From positions 1 through 35,056 of the forward strand of contig JANRIC010000053.1 of the NCBI GenBank assembly GCA_033765345.1: a DNA stretch of 35,056 nt. Reading direction: 5' to 3'. Under the pieces are notes generated by a model. It was given only the letters and a program-made list of their open reading frames with translations, had not been told where the DNA came from and ran no database searches. The translations under genes and the position numbers were made by a program. Every line of letters starts with the position of its first letter. Within the stretch, counting starts at the first letter, position 1. Shown here piece by piece: positions 1 to 8,993 of this stretch. The stretch is from JANRIC01 sp033765345 (GTDB taxonomy: Bacteria; Bacteroidota; Bacteroidia; Cytophagales; Microscillaceae).

Positions 1-141
1 AAAGACCGCAAATACTATCAAAAATACCAAAGCGAGCAAAAACCCATTTACCTCATTGGGGTAGCCTGCAATCAAAAGGAACTGAATGAATATGCAGTGG
101 AGATTTTACTACCTAGCTCTCAAACCTTGGGAGAAAATTAA
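1..141 (+). CDS. AAA-ATPase / PD-(D/E)XK nuclease-family protein, C-terminal fragment cut by window edge
   Basis: An open frame enters from the left edge and ends at TAA (139-141), giving 46 residues that begin KDRKYYQKY and include IYLIGVACN. The pattern of a tyrosine-rich helix, then 'KPIYLIGVxC', then 'LNEYAVEIL' is what I know from the last strand and helix of the C-terminal PD-(D/E)XK nuclease domain in the large Bacteroidota family of AAA-ATPase-like proteins. The ATPase domain and the nuclease active site lie outside the window. It converges on the minus-strand Na/Pi cotransporter gene with a 70-bp gap and no evident terminator hairpin. The family call rests on this short tail only. 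Confidence 0.6.
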   Translation, partial: KDRKYYQKYQSEQKPIYLIGVACNQKELNEYAVEILLPSSQTLGEN

Positions 142-211
142 GCTTTTCTAAAGTTTTTTGTGGTCTTAGATCAACACAATTTACAAAATTTCTCAGATAT
201 TTATCAATGGT

Positions 212-1807
212 TTATTGCTGAACGATACTCATCAATTCTTCTCGCCCCAAGAGAACCCCGTCTTGATTCATTACTTCATATTTGACAGGCAGGCTAGTAT
301 GAATATCCAGGTAAATCTTGTGAATAAACAAATTACGTTTGGGATTGTGATACCTTTTGGTATACACAAAACAAGAATCAATTTTCAGAGAAGGATGAAT
401 GGTATATTTTTTTAAAATATCTTTCACACAAATTGTATACTGATCTTGCTCATCGGCATCTTGCCAGCAAAAACCTATACTTTGGAGCAGAAATCTCTGT
501 CGGTTGATCCTAATTGTATCCTTATTTCTGCTTAGATAAAGTTCGGTATCTGGGCGATTTTCAAAACTAAATCCTTTGGAGAAAACCTCTTGTTTATAAA
601 TCAGTCGGTTTGGTAAAGAAGCACTAAGACCCAATTCAGCCTTCTGAATAAAAGGTGTGTTTTTTATTTTGGAGCAGGTATATTGTTTGATATGTACACT
701 GCCTCTCGATAAAAAGATCAGAAAAAAGGGAATTATGAAAAAAGTTAAAATGACGTATACAAAACCGATCATTCGGTTGCGGAGTGTTGCCCTACCCAGG
801 CTTCTGGCTATATTGATAGGAATCTGATTCAAAGCTTTGAACGGAAAGAAAATCAATACCCCAATGATATTAAATAAAAGATGCGCTAAAGCTATGCTCA
901 AAGCCGCCTCCGAACTGGGAATGGCCGCAATCAGAGCTGTGAGTGTAGTGCCTATATTAGCCCCCATAATAAAAGGAAAAGCACTTCGAAGCGATAGGCG
1001 ATTATTCGCTACAATCGGTACAACCAATGAAGTGACCAAAGAGCTGGATTGCAAAGCTCCGGTGACGGCCGCACCTATAAAAAGTGATCTTAATGGGCTA
1101 CGAAAGGCATATTTTTCTATACTGCTGGGGTATTCGTCGAGAATTAATTGTCGAAAAGTACGCGATATCAGGTGTAAAGCTGTAAAAAGTAAAAAAACGG
1201 AAATCAATAAAGCCAGCAGGGCGAATTGTTTGATAAACTGATACAAAAGCAAGGTAGCGGGTTCAAGCAGTTCTTTGGAACTTTCCCAAGCCGAACTTGC
1301 CGTGTCCCAATGGAATGTTAAGAGAGAAGATAAGTTTAGGGAAAGCCCCGATAGGATACCAAAGTAGTATTCCAAAGGAAGTACAATCAGAACAGTCAGG
1401 ATATTAAAAAAATCATGCAATGTAGCGGCAGCGATAGCCTTACGGAATTCTTTTTTACGGGTTATATGCCCCAAAGATACCAGCGTACTGGTGACCGTAG
1501 TGCCAATATTAGCTCCCATTACCATAAAAACGGCATTTTCTATCGTAATAGTACCAGAAGCTACAATTGCCACGATCATCGTAGTGGTAGTAGAGCTGCT
1601 TTGTAGCATGGCGGTAATCAAAAGCCCAATAAATAGACTGACAAAAGGATTAGAAGTAGCAATGATAATATGCTCAATGAGAGATGTATTGAGAAATTTG
1701 AACGAAATCACCATCAATTGTACCGAAAAAAGAAAAGCAGAGATAAAAAATATAAGTTTTAGAATGATACTGCTATAATAATTACTTAACCTGATATTCT
1801 TCCCCAT
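212..1807 (-). CDS. Na/Pi cotransporter family protein with extra C-terminal domain
   Basis: This inner-membrane protein of the Na+/phosphate symporter family has the diagnostic duplicated half: QSSS followed by GANIGTT at about residues 69-72 and 97-103, and again at 253-256 and 282-288. Several hydrophobic helices fill residues 15-370. Many relatives end in a cytoplasmic PhoU domain. Here the last ~155 residues instead form a beta-rich soluble region after the last helix (FIIPFFLIFLSRG), ending in LPVKYEV and DGVLLGREEL, which looks like a LolA/DUF1571-type fold. Start: the frame also opens at a TTG at 1840, but that TTG is part of a TAGGTTTG promoter element, so the ATG at 1807 is preferred. 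Transport of phosphate is family knowledge; the role of the tail is unknown. Confidence 0.87.
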   Translation of the reverse strand: MGKNIRLSNYYSSIILKLIFFISAFLFSVQLMVISFKFLNTSLIEHIIIATSNPFVSLFIGLLITAMLQSSSTTTTMIVAIVASGTITIENAVFMVMGANIGTTVTSTLVSLGHITRKKEFRKAIAAATLHDFFNILTVLIVLPLEYYFGILSGLSLNLSSLLTFHWDTASSAWESSKELLEPATLLLYQFIKQFALLALLISVFLLFTALHLISRTFRQLILDEYPSSIEKYAFRSPLRSLFIGAAVTGALQSSSLVTSLVVPIVANNRLSLRSAFPFIMGANIGTTLTALIAAIPSSEAALSIALAHLLFNIIGVLIFFPFKALNQIPINIARSLGRATLRNRMIGFVYVILTFFIIPFFLIFLSRGSVHIKQYTCSKIKNTPFIQKAELGLSASLPNRLIYKQEVFSKGFSFENRPDTELYLSRNKDTIRINRQRFLLQSIGFCWQDADEQDQYTICVKDILKKYTIHPSLKIDSCFVYTKRYHNPKRNLFIHKIYLDIHTSLPVKYEVMNQDGVLLGREELMSIVQQ

Positions 1808-1837
1808 GTTTTGTGTATCCCAATCATAAACGATCTG

Positions 1838-1845
1838 CAAACCTA
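1838..1845 (-). promoter_or_regulatory. Candidate Bacteroidota -7 element (TAGGTTTG)
   Basis: The minus strand reads TAGGTTTG, matching the TAnnTTTG consensus of the Bacteroidota major sigma factor. It lies about 30 bases before the ATG at 1807 and overlaps an apparent TTG start. No good -33 TTG was found at the usual spacing, so this is a moderate call. Confidence 0.4.
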
Positions 1846-1928
1846 ATGGAAAATGACTTTTAATTTTGATAAAAAAAATTAAATGATAATTTTTTAATTC
1901 CCAGTTAATCTCTTGGTAATAAGTAGGA

Positions 1929-3131
1929 TTAACTATTTAACTCCTGAACAGCCAGCCATGCCATCAAACCCATTCCAATCTCTAGGGCATCCTCGTCGAT
2001 GTCAAAATGAGGTGTATGTACAGAATAAGTTGTTTTTTTGGCTTCGTTACCTGTGCCGAGGCGATAAAAACAAGCATCTATTTTTTGGGAATAGAAGGCA
2101 AAATCTTCGGCAGCCATCCAAAGTTCTAAGTCTCTAACCTGTTCTTTACCCAAATAATCTTCTGCCTGTTTTCTTATTCTATCTGTTAATTCAGGATGAT
2201 TATTCAAATAAGGATAGCCCACCTGGATGTCAAAATCACATTTCCCACCCATTGCTTCTACCAAACCAATAGCAATTTGCTTCATTTGGATATGTGCTTC
2301 TTTACGCCATTCTTCGTCAAAGGTTCTAAAAGTACCCTCTATATACACTTCATTGGGGATGACATTGGTAGCACCCTGTGCGATGACCTTTCCAAATGAC
2401 AACACAGAAGGCAAAATTGGCTTGGCTCTCCGGCTGACAATCTGCTGCAAGGCTACGATCATGTGTGCGCTAATCAATACTGGATCTATGCAGTGGTTAG
2501 GCATAGCGCCATGACCTCCTTTGCCAATCACACGAATGTACAACTCGTCGGTACTAGCCATGTACTGCCCTGATTTAAACCCTACAGTACCTACGGGAAG
2601 AAAAGGCATCACATGTTGACCTAAAATCCCAGAAGGTGCCGGAACGTGATTTTGAGGTTCTAAAACTCCTTCTTTGATCATAAGTGAAGCCCCCCCAGGT
2701 ATTTTTTCTTCTCCAGGTTGAAAAATAAGCTTGACCGTTCCCTCGAATTCGTTTTTAATATTCTGAAGAATCTGAGCTGCTCCAAGCAAAGAAGCTGTAT
2801 GAACATCATGCCCACAGGCGTGCATAACTCCTTCATGTTGAGATTTATACGCCACATCATTTGCTTCCTGAATCGGCAAGGCATCTATGTCAGCCCTCAG
2901 CGCAATCACCTTACTTTCAGGGTTTTGCCCCTTGATATATGCCACTAAACCTGTACCAGCTACCCCTTCGGTGGGTTCTATACCCATGGATTTGAGTTTT
3001 TGGGCAACAAACTGAGCCGTTTTGTATTCCTGAAAGGATAATTCAGGATAAGTATGCAGGTGTCTGCGGTTGGTAATGACTTCTTTGAGAAGTGTAGCTG
3101 AAAGTGATTTTATTTTTTCTTTGAGGTTCAT
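1929..3131 (-). CDS. M20 family metallo-amidohydrolase (N-acyl amino acid / hippurate hydrolase type)
   Basis: This is a 400-residue cytoplasmic enzyme of the M20D peptidase group, the usual length for the family. Visible motifs are LRADIDALPIQE (78-89), HACGHDVH (104-111, metal ligands), QPGEE (138-142, catalytic Glu and ligand), GQHVMP (172-177), the lid-domain GGHGAMPN (205-212) and a late AAEDFAFY metal-site motif. These predict a di-metal enzyme that removes acyl groups from amino acids, as in hippurate hydrolase or N-acetyl-diaminopimelate/IAA-amino acid hydrolases; the substrate cannot be read from sequence. The start is the ATG at 3131, about 30 bases downstream of a TAGCTTTG promoter-like element. 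It is flanked by same-strand genes, but the spacers (100 bp or more) and own promoter argue for separate transcription. Confidence 0.9.
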   Translation of the reverse strand: MNLKEKIKSLSATLLKEVITNRRHLHTYPELSFQEYKTAQFVAQKLKSMGIEPTEGVAGTGLVAYIKGQNPESKVIALRADIDALPIQEANDVAYKSQHEGVMHACGHDVHTASLLGAAQILQNIKNEFEGTVKLIFQPGEEKIPGGASLMIKEGVLEPQNHVPAPSGILGQHVMPFLPVGTVGFKSGQYMASTDELYIRVIGKGGHGAMPNHCIDPVLISAHMIVALQQIVSRRAKPILPSVLSFGKVIAQGATNVIPNEVYIEGTFRTFDEEWRKEAHIQMKQIAIGLVEAMGGKCDFDIQVGYPYLNNHPELTDRIRKQAEDYLGKEQVRDLELWMAAEDFAFYSQKIDACFYRLGTGNEAKKTTYSVHTPHFDIDEDALEIGMGLMAWLAVQELNS

Positions 3132-3160
3132 AGGATAATTTCCAGGTCTCTAATAGACTG

Positions 3161-3168
3161 CAAAGCTA
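3161..3168 (-). promoter_or_regulatory. Candidate Bacteroidota -7 element (TAGCTTTG)
   Basis: The minus strand reads TAGCTTTG, an exact TAnnTTTG match, giving a predicted leader of roughly 25 bases before the amidohydrolase ATG at 3131. No clear -33 element was seen. Confidence 0.4.
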
Positions 3169-3235
3169 CAAAATTATCCCAAAAATTAATTGATTATCAG
3201 AATTTACAGCCTTTGCCCAAAAGCGGAGACGCCAA

Positions 3236-6109
3236 TTATTCCTTCACCAATTTCCAGAAAGCTCTCCGGAGTCCTAGTTGTAATTCTAAAAGATACAAGC
3301 CGGGTTTTTCATTTTCAAAATCCAATAAAATATCAAGGGCATCTTTTGATTTGTATTGAGAGAAGTACCGGATGAGCTTGCCCTGACTGTCTCTGACTCG
3401 AATTTGCAGTGTTCCACGCAGGGTATTATTTAAAAAAATACTAAAATGATCTGCGCTTGGATTAGGCCTGATTTGGGTACTACCTTGTAAAATGTCTTCT
3501 TCGCCAGCATTTACCACGTCAATTAATACAAAAAAGGTAATTTCTTCGCTTTGTCCGTTTTCGCTGTCAGTAACTCTAAAATTAAATTGATCATAGCCCG
3601 ATGTCGTACCCAGGTGGGTATATCTCAGCCGCTCTCGGTTGATATCCGCTTGTTTGAAAGTATCATTTAATCCAAGTACATTGCCATTGAGTAAGAGCTG
3701 GCCTTGTACGGGAGATGAAAGGAGGGTAAAAGTCAGCGTAGAATCTTCATCTTCTACGTCTTCCATTTGTAGGTAATTGGTGTCTAGAGGAATTAGACTT
3801 GCTTCAGGCACTATTCTCAAAGTCAAATTACGTAAAATTCTGGGTAAATCATTCACAGAGTTTACTTCTAAGGTCACTATGACTGTCTCAGAATTGTTAA
3901 AGCCGTCGTTTGCCTGATAAGTAAAACTATCCTGCCCGGCAAAGTCAGGCTCAGGTACATATCGAAATTTCCCACTGGATTGTAAGAGAAGGCTGCCGTG
4001 TGTGGGCAAAGTCATCAGATTAGCCGAAAGTATATCCAGGTCTTCATCTGTGTCGTTTGCTAAAATGCCAGGAGTTTCTACCTGAAGCACCTGATCTTCA
4101 TCCAATGAATACGTATCTGCAAAGGCGGAAGGCTTGAATTCATCATCCAGAATAGTAAGAAATTGCACAGAATCATTTGCAAGCCCGATTAGCTCAGAGG
4201 GATTATTGAGGCTAAATCTGACTGTTTCGTCTCCTTCAGCAATATGATCATTTTTAATTTGAATGCTGATCTGAGCATTTTGCCCGCCGTCGGGAATGAT
4301 AAATCGAGAATCGCTCAGGCTCAGATCGTCATCGTCTACGCCTTCTCCGGCAAATCTAACATCCACTTGCTGTTCGCCGGCTACGGGTTCTGTAGTATGG
4401 ATGGTAAGTAAAATATTTTCTGTTGTATTTTCTGTGGTGGTATTTTTGGATATATCTAGACTGACCAGATTATCATTATCCAAAATAGTAATACTTTTTT
4501 CGGTAAAACTCCCTAAAACAATTCCAGATGAAGGATTGATTAAGGCAATAGTGGCTATTTCGGTGCCTTCACCCAGGTTATCGTCTTGCACGGTAAAGGT
4601 AACTGAGCCGCTTACCTGACCCGCAGGTATCGTAATGCGCTGGCTGCTTAGGATAAAATCGTTTAGGGTGATTCCGGTTCCTTCTACCTGCACCTCGACC
4701 GTTTGATCCGAGCTGACAGGCGTATTGCTAGTGGCTGTAACCGTAAAAACCGTTTGATCGGCTTCAGAACCCTTGGAAGGATCAATGGAAATATTTACCC
4801 CAGAGGGTTCATCGATAAATAGATCAAAACCAGTACTTTGAGGATTTGGCCAAGTGGATACTACGATGTAATAGGTAGTACCTGTTTGGATACTGAGCTG
4901 CACTTGCAAATCATCTCTTGAGTTGGTATTGGCGGCAAAGGCAAAGCAATTGGTAGCTATATCAGGGCAATTATTCAATATGTGTAAAGCCGTAAAATCC
5001 GCACTGATATTCTTCAAGGTAATCCCAATTTCGCGATTTTGGGTAGCGGTATAGGTATAAACGATCTCATTGCCTCCCATATAGTCGGTTCCCGAAGGGT
5101 TGCAAGGAGAATCATCGTAGTCATCGCCATAGTCGACTGTATTTTTGCCCAAATCTTGATAAGGAATAGAAGGTATAATAATAGGGTTTGTACAATCTGA
5201 GCCGACGGGTGGCTCAGTACCGGGGTTGATGTCTAAGGTATAATTGGTACTTTGAGGAGAAGGGAAGGTTGAAATAACAATATAGTAAGTCTGCCCACCA
5301 TTTAATTCTAGGGAATTGATGTTTAGCTCTGTGGCACTCCCCCCACCGAAAGCCTCCGCAACACACTGCGCTCCAACGGCATCTGGACAGTTATCTGTGA
5401 TTAATAATGAACCTGATGCGCTGATATTACTCACCTGAATATCTACAAATTCATCCGCAGTGGGGGTATAGGTATAGACCACTTCATCTCCTGCTATCAG
5501 GTTGTTATTACTACAAGGTGTAAGCTCAATATCATCTCCAAATGTGGCTGTGTTGGCAGAAGCATTAAAGGGCAGATTATTAATTACCAAAGGATTACTA
5601 CAATCAGTTCCCGCAGTGGGAGAAGTAGTACTTACCTGAATGCTGAAGTTTCCGAATTCAAACTCACTAAAACCGCCAATAACAATAAAATAGGTTTGCC
5701 CGCTTGAAACTGGCATATTGGTAATTCTAGAGATCAGATCATTATTGACCAGCCCCGGATTATTACAGGCATCATCACTACAGGCTACTTCCTGAGCCGA
5801 TGAACAGGAACCCCTGTAGACCCACATTTTGGTATCATAATCGGTTGTACTACCTGCCTCACACAGAGAAATATTGATAAAACCATTACTTGGTGACGTA
5901 TATCGGTACACGACATCTGGTGCTCCATTACCACCCGAACCGCAACTAGCGTCATAGTCGTACAAAGCACCGTCTGTAGTGCCGGTATCCTGAAAGGGCA
6001 AGGCGTTGATTACCTGAGCATTGGTGCAATTATCTCCCTGAGCTTGAGCATATTGAGTACTCAAATAACCGAGTAAAAAATAAAAACCGAACTGTAAAAA
6101 CTTCTTCAT
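3236..6109 (-). CDS. Large secreted T9SS surface protein with Calx-beta and cadherin-like domains
   Basis: This 957-residue protein has a signal peptide (MKKFLQFGFYFLLGYL..., cleavage near AQA-Q, residue ~23). Domains by eye: three related ~130-residue beta repeats (about 27-160, 169-296, 304-434), each with a Cys-rich start, a 'VVYTYT' strand and a 'GQTYYIVI' strand; two Calx-beta-like domains (about 437-548 and 549-657, each ending in ILDND/ILDDE); a Big_9/VCBS-like cadherin domain (about 660-754) with FxYxPxxxFxGxDSFTY; a CSPG/Cadherin_3-like repeat (755-866); and a C-terminal T9SS type A sorting domain (about 878-957, RPNPSADHFSI to PGLYLLEL). It is exported through the outer membrane and held on or released from the surface. 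Calx-beta domains suggest calcium binding; no catalytic domain is visible, so adhesion is only an inference. Confidence 0.88.
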   Translation of the reverse strand: MKKFLQFGFYFLLGYLSTQYAQAQGDNCTNAQVINALPFQDTGTTDGALYDYDASCGSGGNGAPDVVYRYTSPSNGFINISLCEAGSTTDYDTKMWVYRGSCSSAQEVACSDDACNNPGLVNNDLISRITNMPVSSGQTYFIVIGGFSEFEFGNFSIQVSTTSPTAGTDCSNPLVINNLPFNASANTATFGDDIELTPCSNNNLIAGDEVVYTYTPTADEFVDIQVSNISASGSLLITDNCPDAVGAQCVAEAFGGGSATELNINSLELNGGQTYYIVISTFPSPQSTNYTLDINPGTEPPVGSDCTNPIIIPSIPYQDLGKNTVDYGDDYDDSPCNPSGTDYMGGNEIVYTYTATQNREIGITLKNISADFTALHILNNCPDIATNCFAFAANTNSRDDLQVQLSIQTGTTYYIVVSTWPNPQSTGFDLFIDEPSGVNISIDPSKGSEADQTVFTVTATSNTPVSSDQTVEVQVEGTGITLNDFILSSQRITIPAGQVSGSVTFTVQDDNLGEGTEIATIALINPSSGIVLGSFTEKSITILDNDNLVSLDISKNTTTENTTENILLTIHTTEPVAGEQQVDVRFAGEGVDDDDLSLSDSRFIIPDGGQNAQISIQIKNDHIAEGDETVRFSLNNPSELIGLANDSVQFLTILDDEFKPSAFADTYSLDEDQVLQVETPGILANDTDEDLDILSANLMTLPTHGSLLLQSSGKFRYVPEPDFAGQDSFTYQANDGFNNSETVIVTLEVNSVNDLPRILRNLTLRIVPEASLIPLDTNYLQMEDVEDEDSTLTFTLLSSPVQGQLLLNGNVLGLNDTFKQADINRERLRYTHLGTTSGYDQFNFRVTDSENGQSEEITFFVLIDVVNAGEEDILQGSTQIRPNPSADHFSIFLNNTLRGTLQIRVRDSQGKLIRYFSQYKSKDALDILLDFENEKPGLYLLELQLGLRRAFWKLVKE

Positions 6110-6194
6110 AAAATCCCTGAAAATATGGTTTAAACCGAAGGAGGTTTATTCTTTTTATACTCTTTTCGTACTTGGTAGTTTCAGGATACGGCAA

Positions 6195-7178
6195 TTACTT
6201 AAAATTATTCAAGAGTTCTTGCTGTAGTAAAATAGCTTCTCTGAATTCGGTTTTGAGTCTTTGGATCAATTCTTGGGTAGGAAGGACATCTTGAATGGAG
6301 GTTACCCCATGCCCTGCCGACCAAATAGTTTTCCAGGCTTTGGCTTCTGCCTGTGCGGCATCAAGTTCTTTACCGAAGTCTATCTTCTTGGTTTGTTTCC
6401 ACATCTCCTCTGTAATGCCCATGGACTCCAGGCTTCTACGTAAGAAATTAGCCGGAACGCCCGATACGGCTGCCGTATACACAATATCCGAAGCACCACT
6501 CTCTATGATCATTTGTTTGTAGTCTTCATCTGCCTGGCTCTCCAGGGTATTGATCAAGCGAGTACCCATATAGGCAAAATCAGCGCCCATCTGACAGGCA
6601 GAAGCAATATCTCGCCCGTTGCTGATACAGCCCGATAAAATAATCGTTTTGTCAAAAAAGCTTTTGACCTCTGCAATCAATGACATAGGGTTGATCACCC
6701 CGGCGTGCCCTCCGGCACCAGCACTGACCAGAATCAGCCCGTCTACACCAGCCTCGGCTGCTTTTTGAGCGTGGCGACGATTGGTAATATCATGAAAAAC
6801 CAGCCCACCATACCCATGCACCACGTCTACCAGCTCGGATACCGCGCCCAAAGATGTGATCACGATCGGCACCTGATATTTGGCACATATCTCAAGATCA
6901 GCCTGTAGGCGGGGATTGGTCTGATGCACAATCAGATTGACGCCAAAAGGAGCTGCCATTTTGCCTGTATGCTGCTCAAAATCAGTTAATTCCTGTTTGA
7001 TCTCTTTGAGCCATTCTTCAAAACCTTCGCTGCTGCGCTGATTTAAGGCAGGGAAAGTACCGATTATGCCGTTTTTGCAGCATTCAGTGACCAGTTTAGG
7101 CCCAGAAATCAAAAACATCGGTGCAGCAATCAAAGGTAAACTAAGACGATCCTGAAAGGGAAGGGTTCTGTGTATCAT
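6195..7178 (-). CDS. Nitronate monooxygenase (2-nitropropane dioxygenase family)
   Basis: This is a 327-residue FMN-dependent TIM-barrel enzyme. Visible motifs are LPLIAAPMFL (14-23) at the first strand, the flavin/phosphate-binding VSAGAGGHAG (151-160), an ILSGCISNG strand (~180-188) and MGADFAYMGTR (197-207), all in the order expected for the family. The family oxidises alkyl nitronates (propionate-3-nitronate, nitroalkanes) with O2; some relatives act as enoyl reductases, so the true substrate is open. The ATG at 7178 gives a normal family N-terminus with no signal peptide. The next gene downstream on the strand begins at 6109, 85 bp away. A ~1.2 kb gene-free stretch lies upstream, so this is probably the first gene of its unit. 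Confidence 0.88.
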   Translation of the reverse strand: MIHRTLPFQDRLSLPLIAAPMFLISGPKLVTECCKNGIIGTFPALNQRSSEGFEEWLKEIKQELTDFEQHTGKMAAPFGVNLIVHQTNPRLQADLEICAKYQVPIVITSLGAVSELVDVVHGYGGLVFHDITNRRHAQKAAEAGVDGLILVSAGAGGHAGVINPMSLIAEVKSFFDKTIILSGCISNGRDIASACQMGADFAYMGTRLINTLESQADEDYKQMIIESGASDIVYTAAVSGVPANFLRRSLESMGITEEMWKQTKKIDFGKELDAAQAEAKAWKTIWSAGHGVTSIQDVLPTQELIQRLKTEFREAILLQQELLNNFK

Positions 7179-8354
7179 ATAATTGGTTTTTGTGCTTGTT
7201 TCAGTTTTAATGAAGCTAATTTAGAAGCTTTCGGCAGGAAACACAAACTCTTGTTAAATATTGGTGAATTTTAACGGTTTAGCGTATTTAGCATTATTTG
7301 TAAACGCCACCGCTAAGTTCTGAAAGACGCAGTATATTGGCAGGGCATAAAACATCAACCTGTATCGACGTAAGCCTATAAAAATTGCCTAACCCACGAG
7401 AGGTTAGGCAATAGATGAGTGAGTCACAGCTGAATAAAATTTTTCCGATTAGGTTTCCGATAATTCATAAAAAGAGCTAAGTACTCTCTGCTTGCTAATT
7501 CAAGAATACACCGTCTCCGTGTTGAGATTTTGCATGCTATTGCTTAATAATCCGATACGGTGATACGGATTCGAGCTGTCGTTCCGATCCGGCTTTGTCC
7601 GGCTTTTTGTTTTCGTTAAAAATTTTGATTAGAGAGCTTCGTAGATTCGTATATCCAGCGAATATATTTTTGCTTAGTGATCGTTTGAGATACTGTGATG
7701 CTTGTGGAGGTTGATAACTACACAAATGTACAGGGATTATTGATAAAAGTTGAGCAAGAATTTTTCAGACTTGTAAGAGCCCCTTAAAATTAAATGTTTT
7801 GAGTTCTATTATTATAGCTTTGCCGTTACAACTTACATCTGTAGAATATGCCAATTATCAAGTTTTGTGAAAAAACTTACATTTTCATTTAGAAACAAGC
7901 AGTTCATTTATGGAAGAATTTGCTCAAAAACATCTTTTTTAGCATAAATTGGTCTACTTTTTCATAAAACGTCCTTTTTTCAAGTATAAAAACTGAAAAA
8001 TTCTATTTTTTTATTTTTAAATTAATCGCAAATCACTCTAAAATTTGAGCAAATAAAATTACACCCTAATAAAGCATTATTACTCCTTTATTTTATTTCT
8101 TAGGTAAGGCTTGTAAATCTTTGCTCTGGGTGAGGGGATTTAAATTACAGCATTTTGAAAGATACATTCTCTTTGATGATCTGAAGCTCACCTGCTTAGT
8201 CAATCTTTCACAGACCGTAGTTAATACATTGATCTTGTTAATTATCTGCAAGTTATGATAGATTATATCCTAATTTCAAAGCTTGAAAAAATACGAATAA
8301 CTTGGGTAATTTTAGCGATTTTATGCTAGATTGGTGTTTAAAACCAACACTCAC
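7179..8354. other. Gene-free A/T-rich stretch (about 1.2 kb)
   Basis: No convincing protein gene was found here. It contains a perfect 10-bp hairpin followed by T's on the minus strand (7378-7411). It also has a 62-codon minus-strand frame (7537-7725) with no recognisable features, a tRNA-T-arm-like but unpaired stretch near 7560-7600, and a spaced 8-bp inverted repeat, TGAAAGAT / ATCTTTCA, around 8156-8210. The rest is low-complexity A/T-rich sequence. It could hold a small RNA on the minus strand; this is not proven. Confidence 0.5.
7378..7411 (-). terminator. Rho-independent terminator (minus strand) with no clear gene upstream
   Basis: TTGCCTAACC (7385-7394) pairs perfectly with GGTTAGGCAA (7402-7411) around a 7-base loop. 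On the minus strand the stem is followed directly by TTTTTAT; on the plus strand no T-run follows. The only open frame in front of it on that strand is the doubtful 62-codon frame ending at 7537. Confidence 0.6.
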
Positions 8355-8780
8355 ATGCAAAAAATTTTATTTTTATTCGTATTAATCTGTTTTTATCAGG
8401 TCGTTTATGGTCAGTCAAAAGAAGAAACAGCCCTAAATCAGGCAGTTGAAACACTCAAAAACGCCTTGCTTGCCGGCGACCAATCTGCCCTAGATGCAAT
8501 CACCGTTGCCGAACTCAGCTATGGACACTCTAGTGGATTGATAGAAGATAAGGGAGCTTTTCTGGATGTATTCGCAAGTGGCAATACCGATTATGTTCGT
8601 ATTGATTTAACCGAGCAGACCGTCAAAGTGGTGGGAAACACAGCCTCAGTAAGACATAAAATGGCTGTTGAAATTATCGACAAAGGAAAAACTATCTCTT
8701 TAAACCTGGCTGTATTATTAATTTGGATCAGACAAAAAGGACAGTGGAAATTATTTGCCCGTCAGGCAACCAAGATTTAA
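8355..8780 (+). CDS. Secreted NTF2-like (SnoaL/DUF4440-type) protein
   Basis: This 141-residue protein has a signal peptide (MQKILFLFVLICFYQVVYGQ, cleavage near YGQ-S). The mature part begins with a helix (EETALNQAVETLKNALLAGDQSALDAI). It then follows the cone-shaped alpha+beta NTF2-like pattern seen in DUF4440 proteins: a helix, 'LSYGHSSGLIEDKGAFLD', and strands ending in 'IRQKGQWKLFARQATKI'. Family members are small-molecule binding or isomerase-like proteins; no specific function can be assigned. The frame opens at a TTG at 8331, but the ATG at 8355 begins exactly at the signal peptide and is preferred. It is an isolated gene, with a strong hairpin at 8824-8864 after it whose T-run faces the other strand. 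Confidence 0.75.
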   Translation: MQKILFLFVLICFYQVVYGQSKEETALNQAVETLKNALLAGDQSALDAITVAELSYGHSSGLIEDKGAFLDVFASGNTDYVRIDLTEQTVKVVGNTASVRHKMAVEIIDKGKTISLNLAVLLIWIRQKGQWKLFARQATKI

Positions 8781-8816
8781 TGTATATCAGGGCGTTTTTA
8801 TGTTCAGAACGTTTGC

Positions 8817-8864
8817 AAAAAAAAACAGGGGCAGACTTCCGGGCGGAAGTCCTGAGCCCCTGTT
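8817..8864 (-). terminator. Strong Rho-independent terminator, minus strand (possibly bidirectional)
   Basis: AACAGGGGC (8824-8832) pairs with GCCCCTGTT (8856-8864), and inside it GACTTCC (8834-8840) pairs with GGAAGTC (8845-8851) around a GGGC tetraloop. On the minus strand the stem runs into nine T's (8825 to 8817). It ends transcription of the minus-strand gene whose stop is at 8994, and its stem may also slow transcripts leaving the plus-strand gene that ends at 8780. Confidence 0.8.
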
Positions 8865-8993
8865 ATCCTTCAACCAGCTATGTAGTGAGTGCAAGTTAGT
8901 GTATTTTTATTAGATTCCAAACGATTCTTGATTTTTTTTTATTTTTTTGATTATTTTCATAAAATATCTCAGAGCAATTTACTTTTTGGCGGT

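Noticed and set aside
1873..1895. Nine-base A/T-only hairpin as a terminator
   Set aside because: No G/C pairs, so it would be unstable; it lies in the promoter region of the Na/Pi gene.
7555..7610. tRNA gene or tRNA 3' remnant (GGATTCGAGCTGTCG followed by a CCGG-rich hairpin)
   Set aside because: Only a weak T-arm can be drawn; no acceptor, D or anticodon arm could be folded on either strand.
7537..7725. 62-codon minus-strand frame as a gene
   Set aside because: No domain, signal or convincing start context; codon pattern resembles intergenic sequence. Kept only as a note in the gap description.
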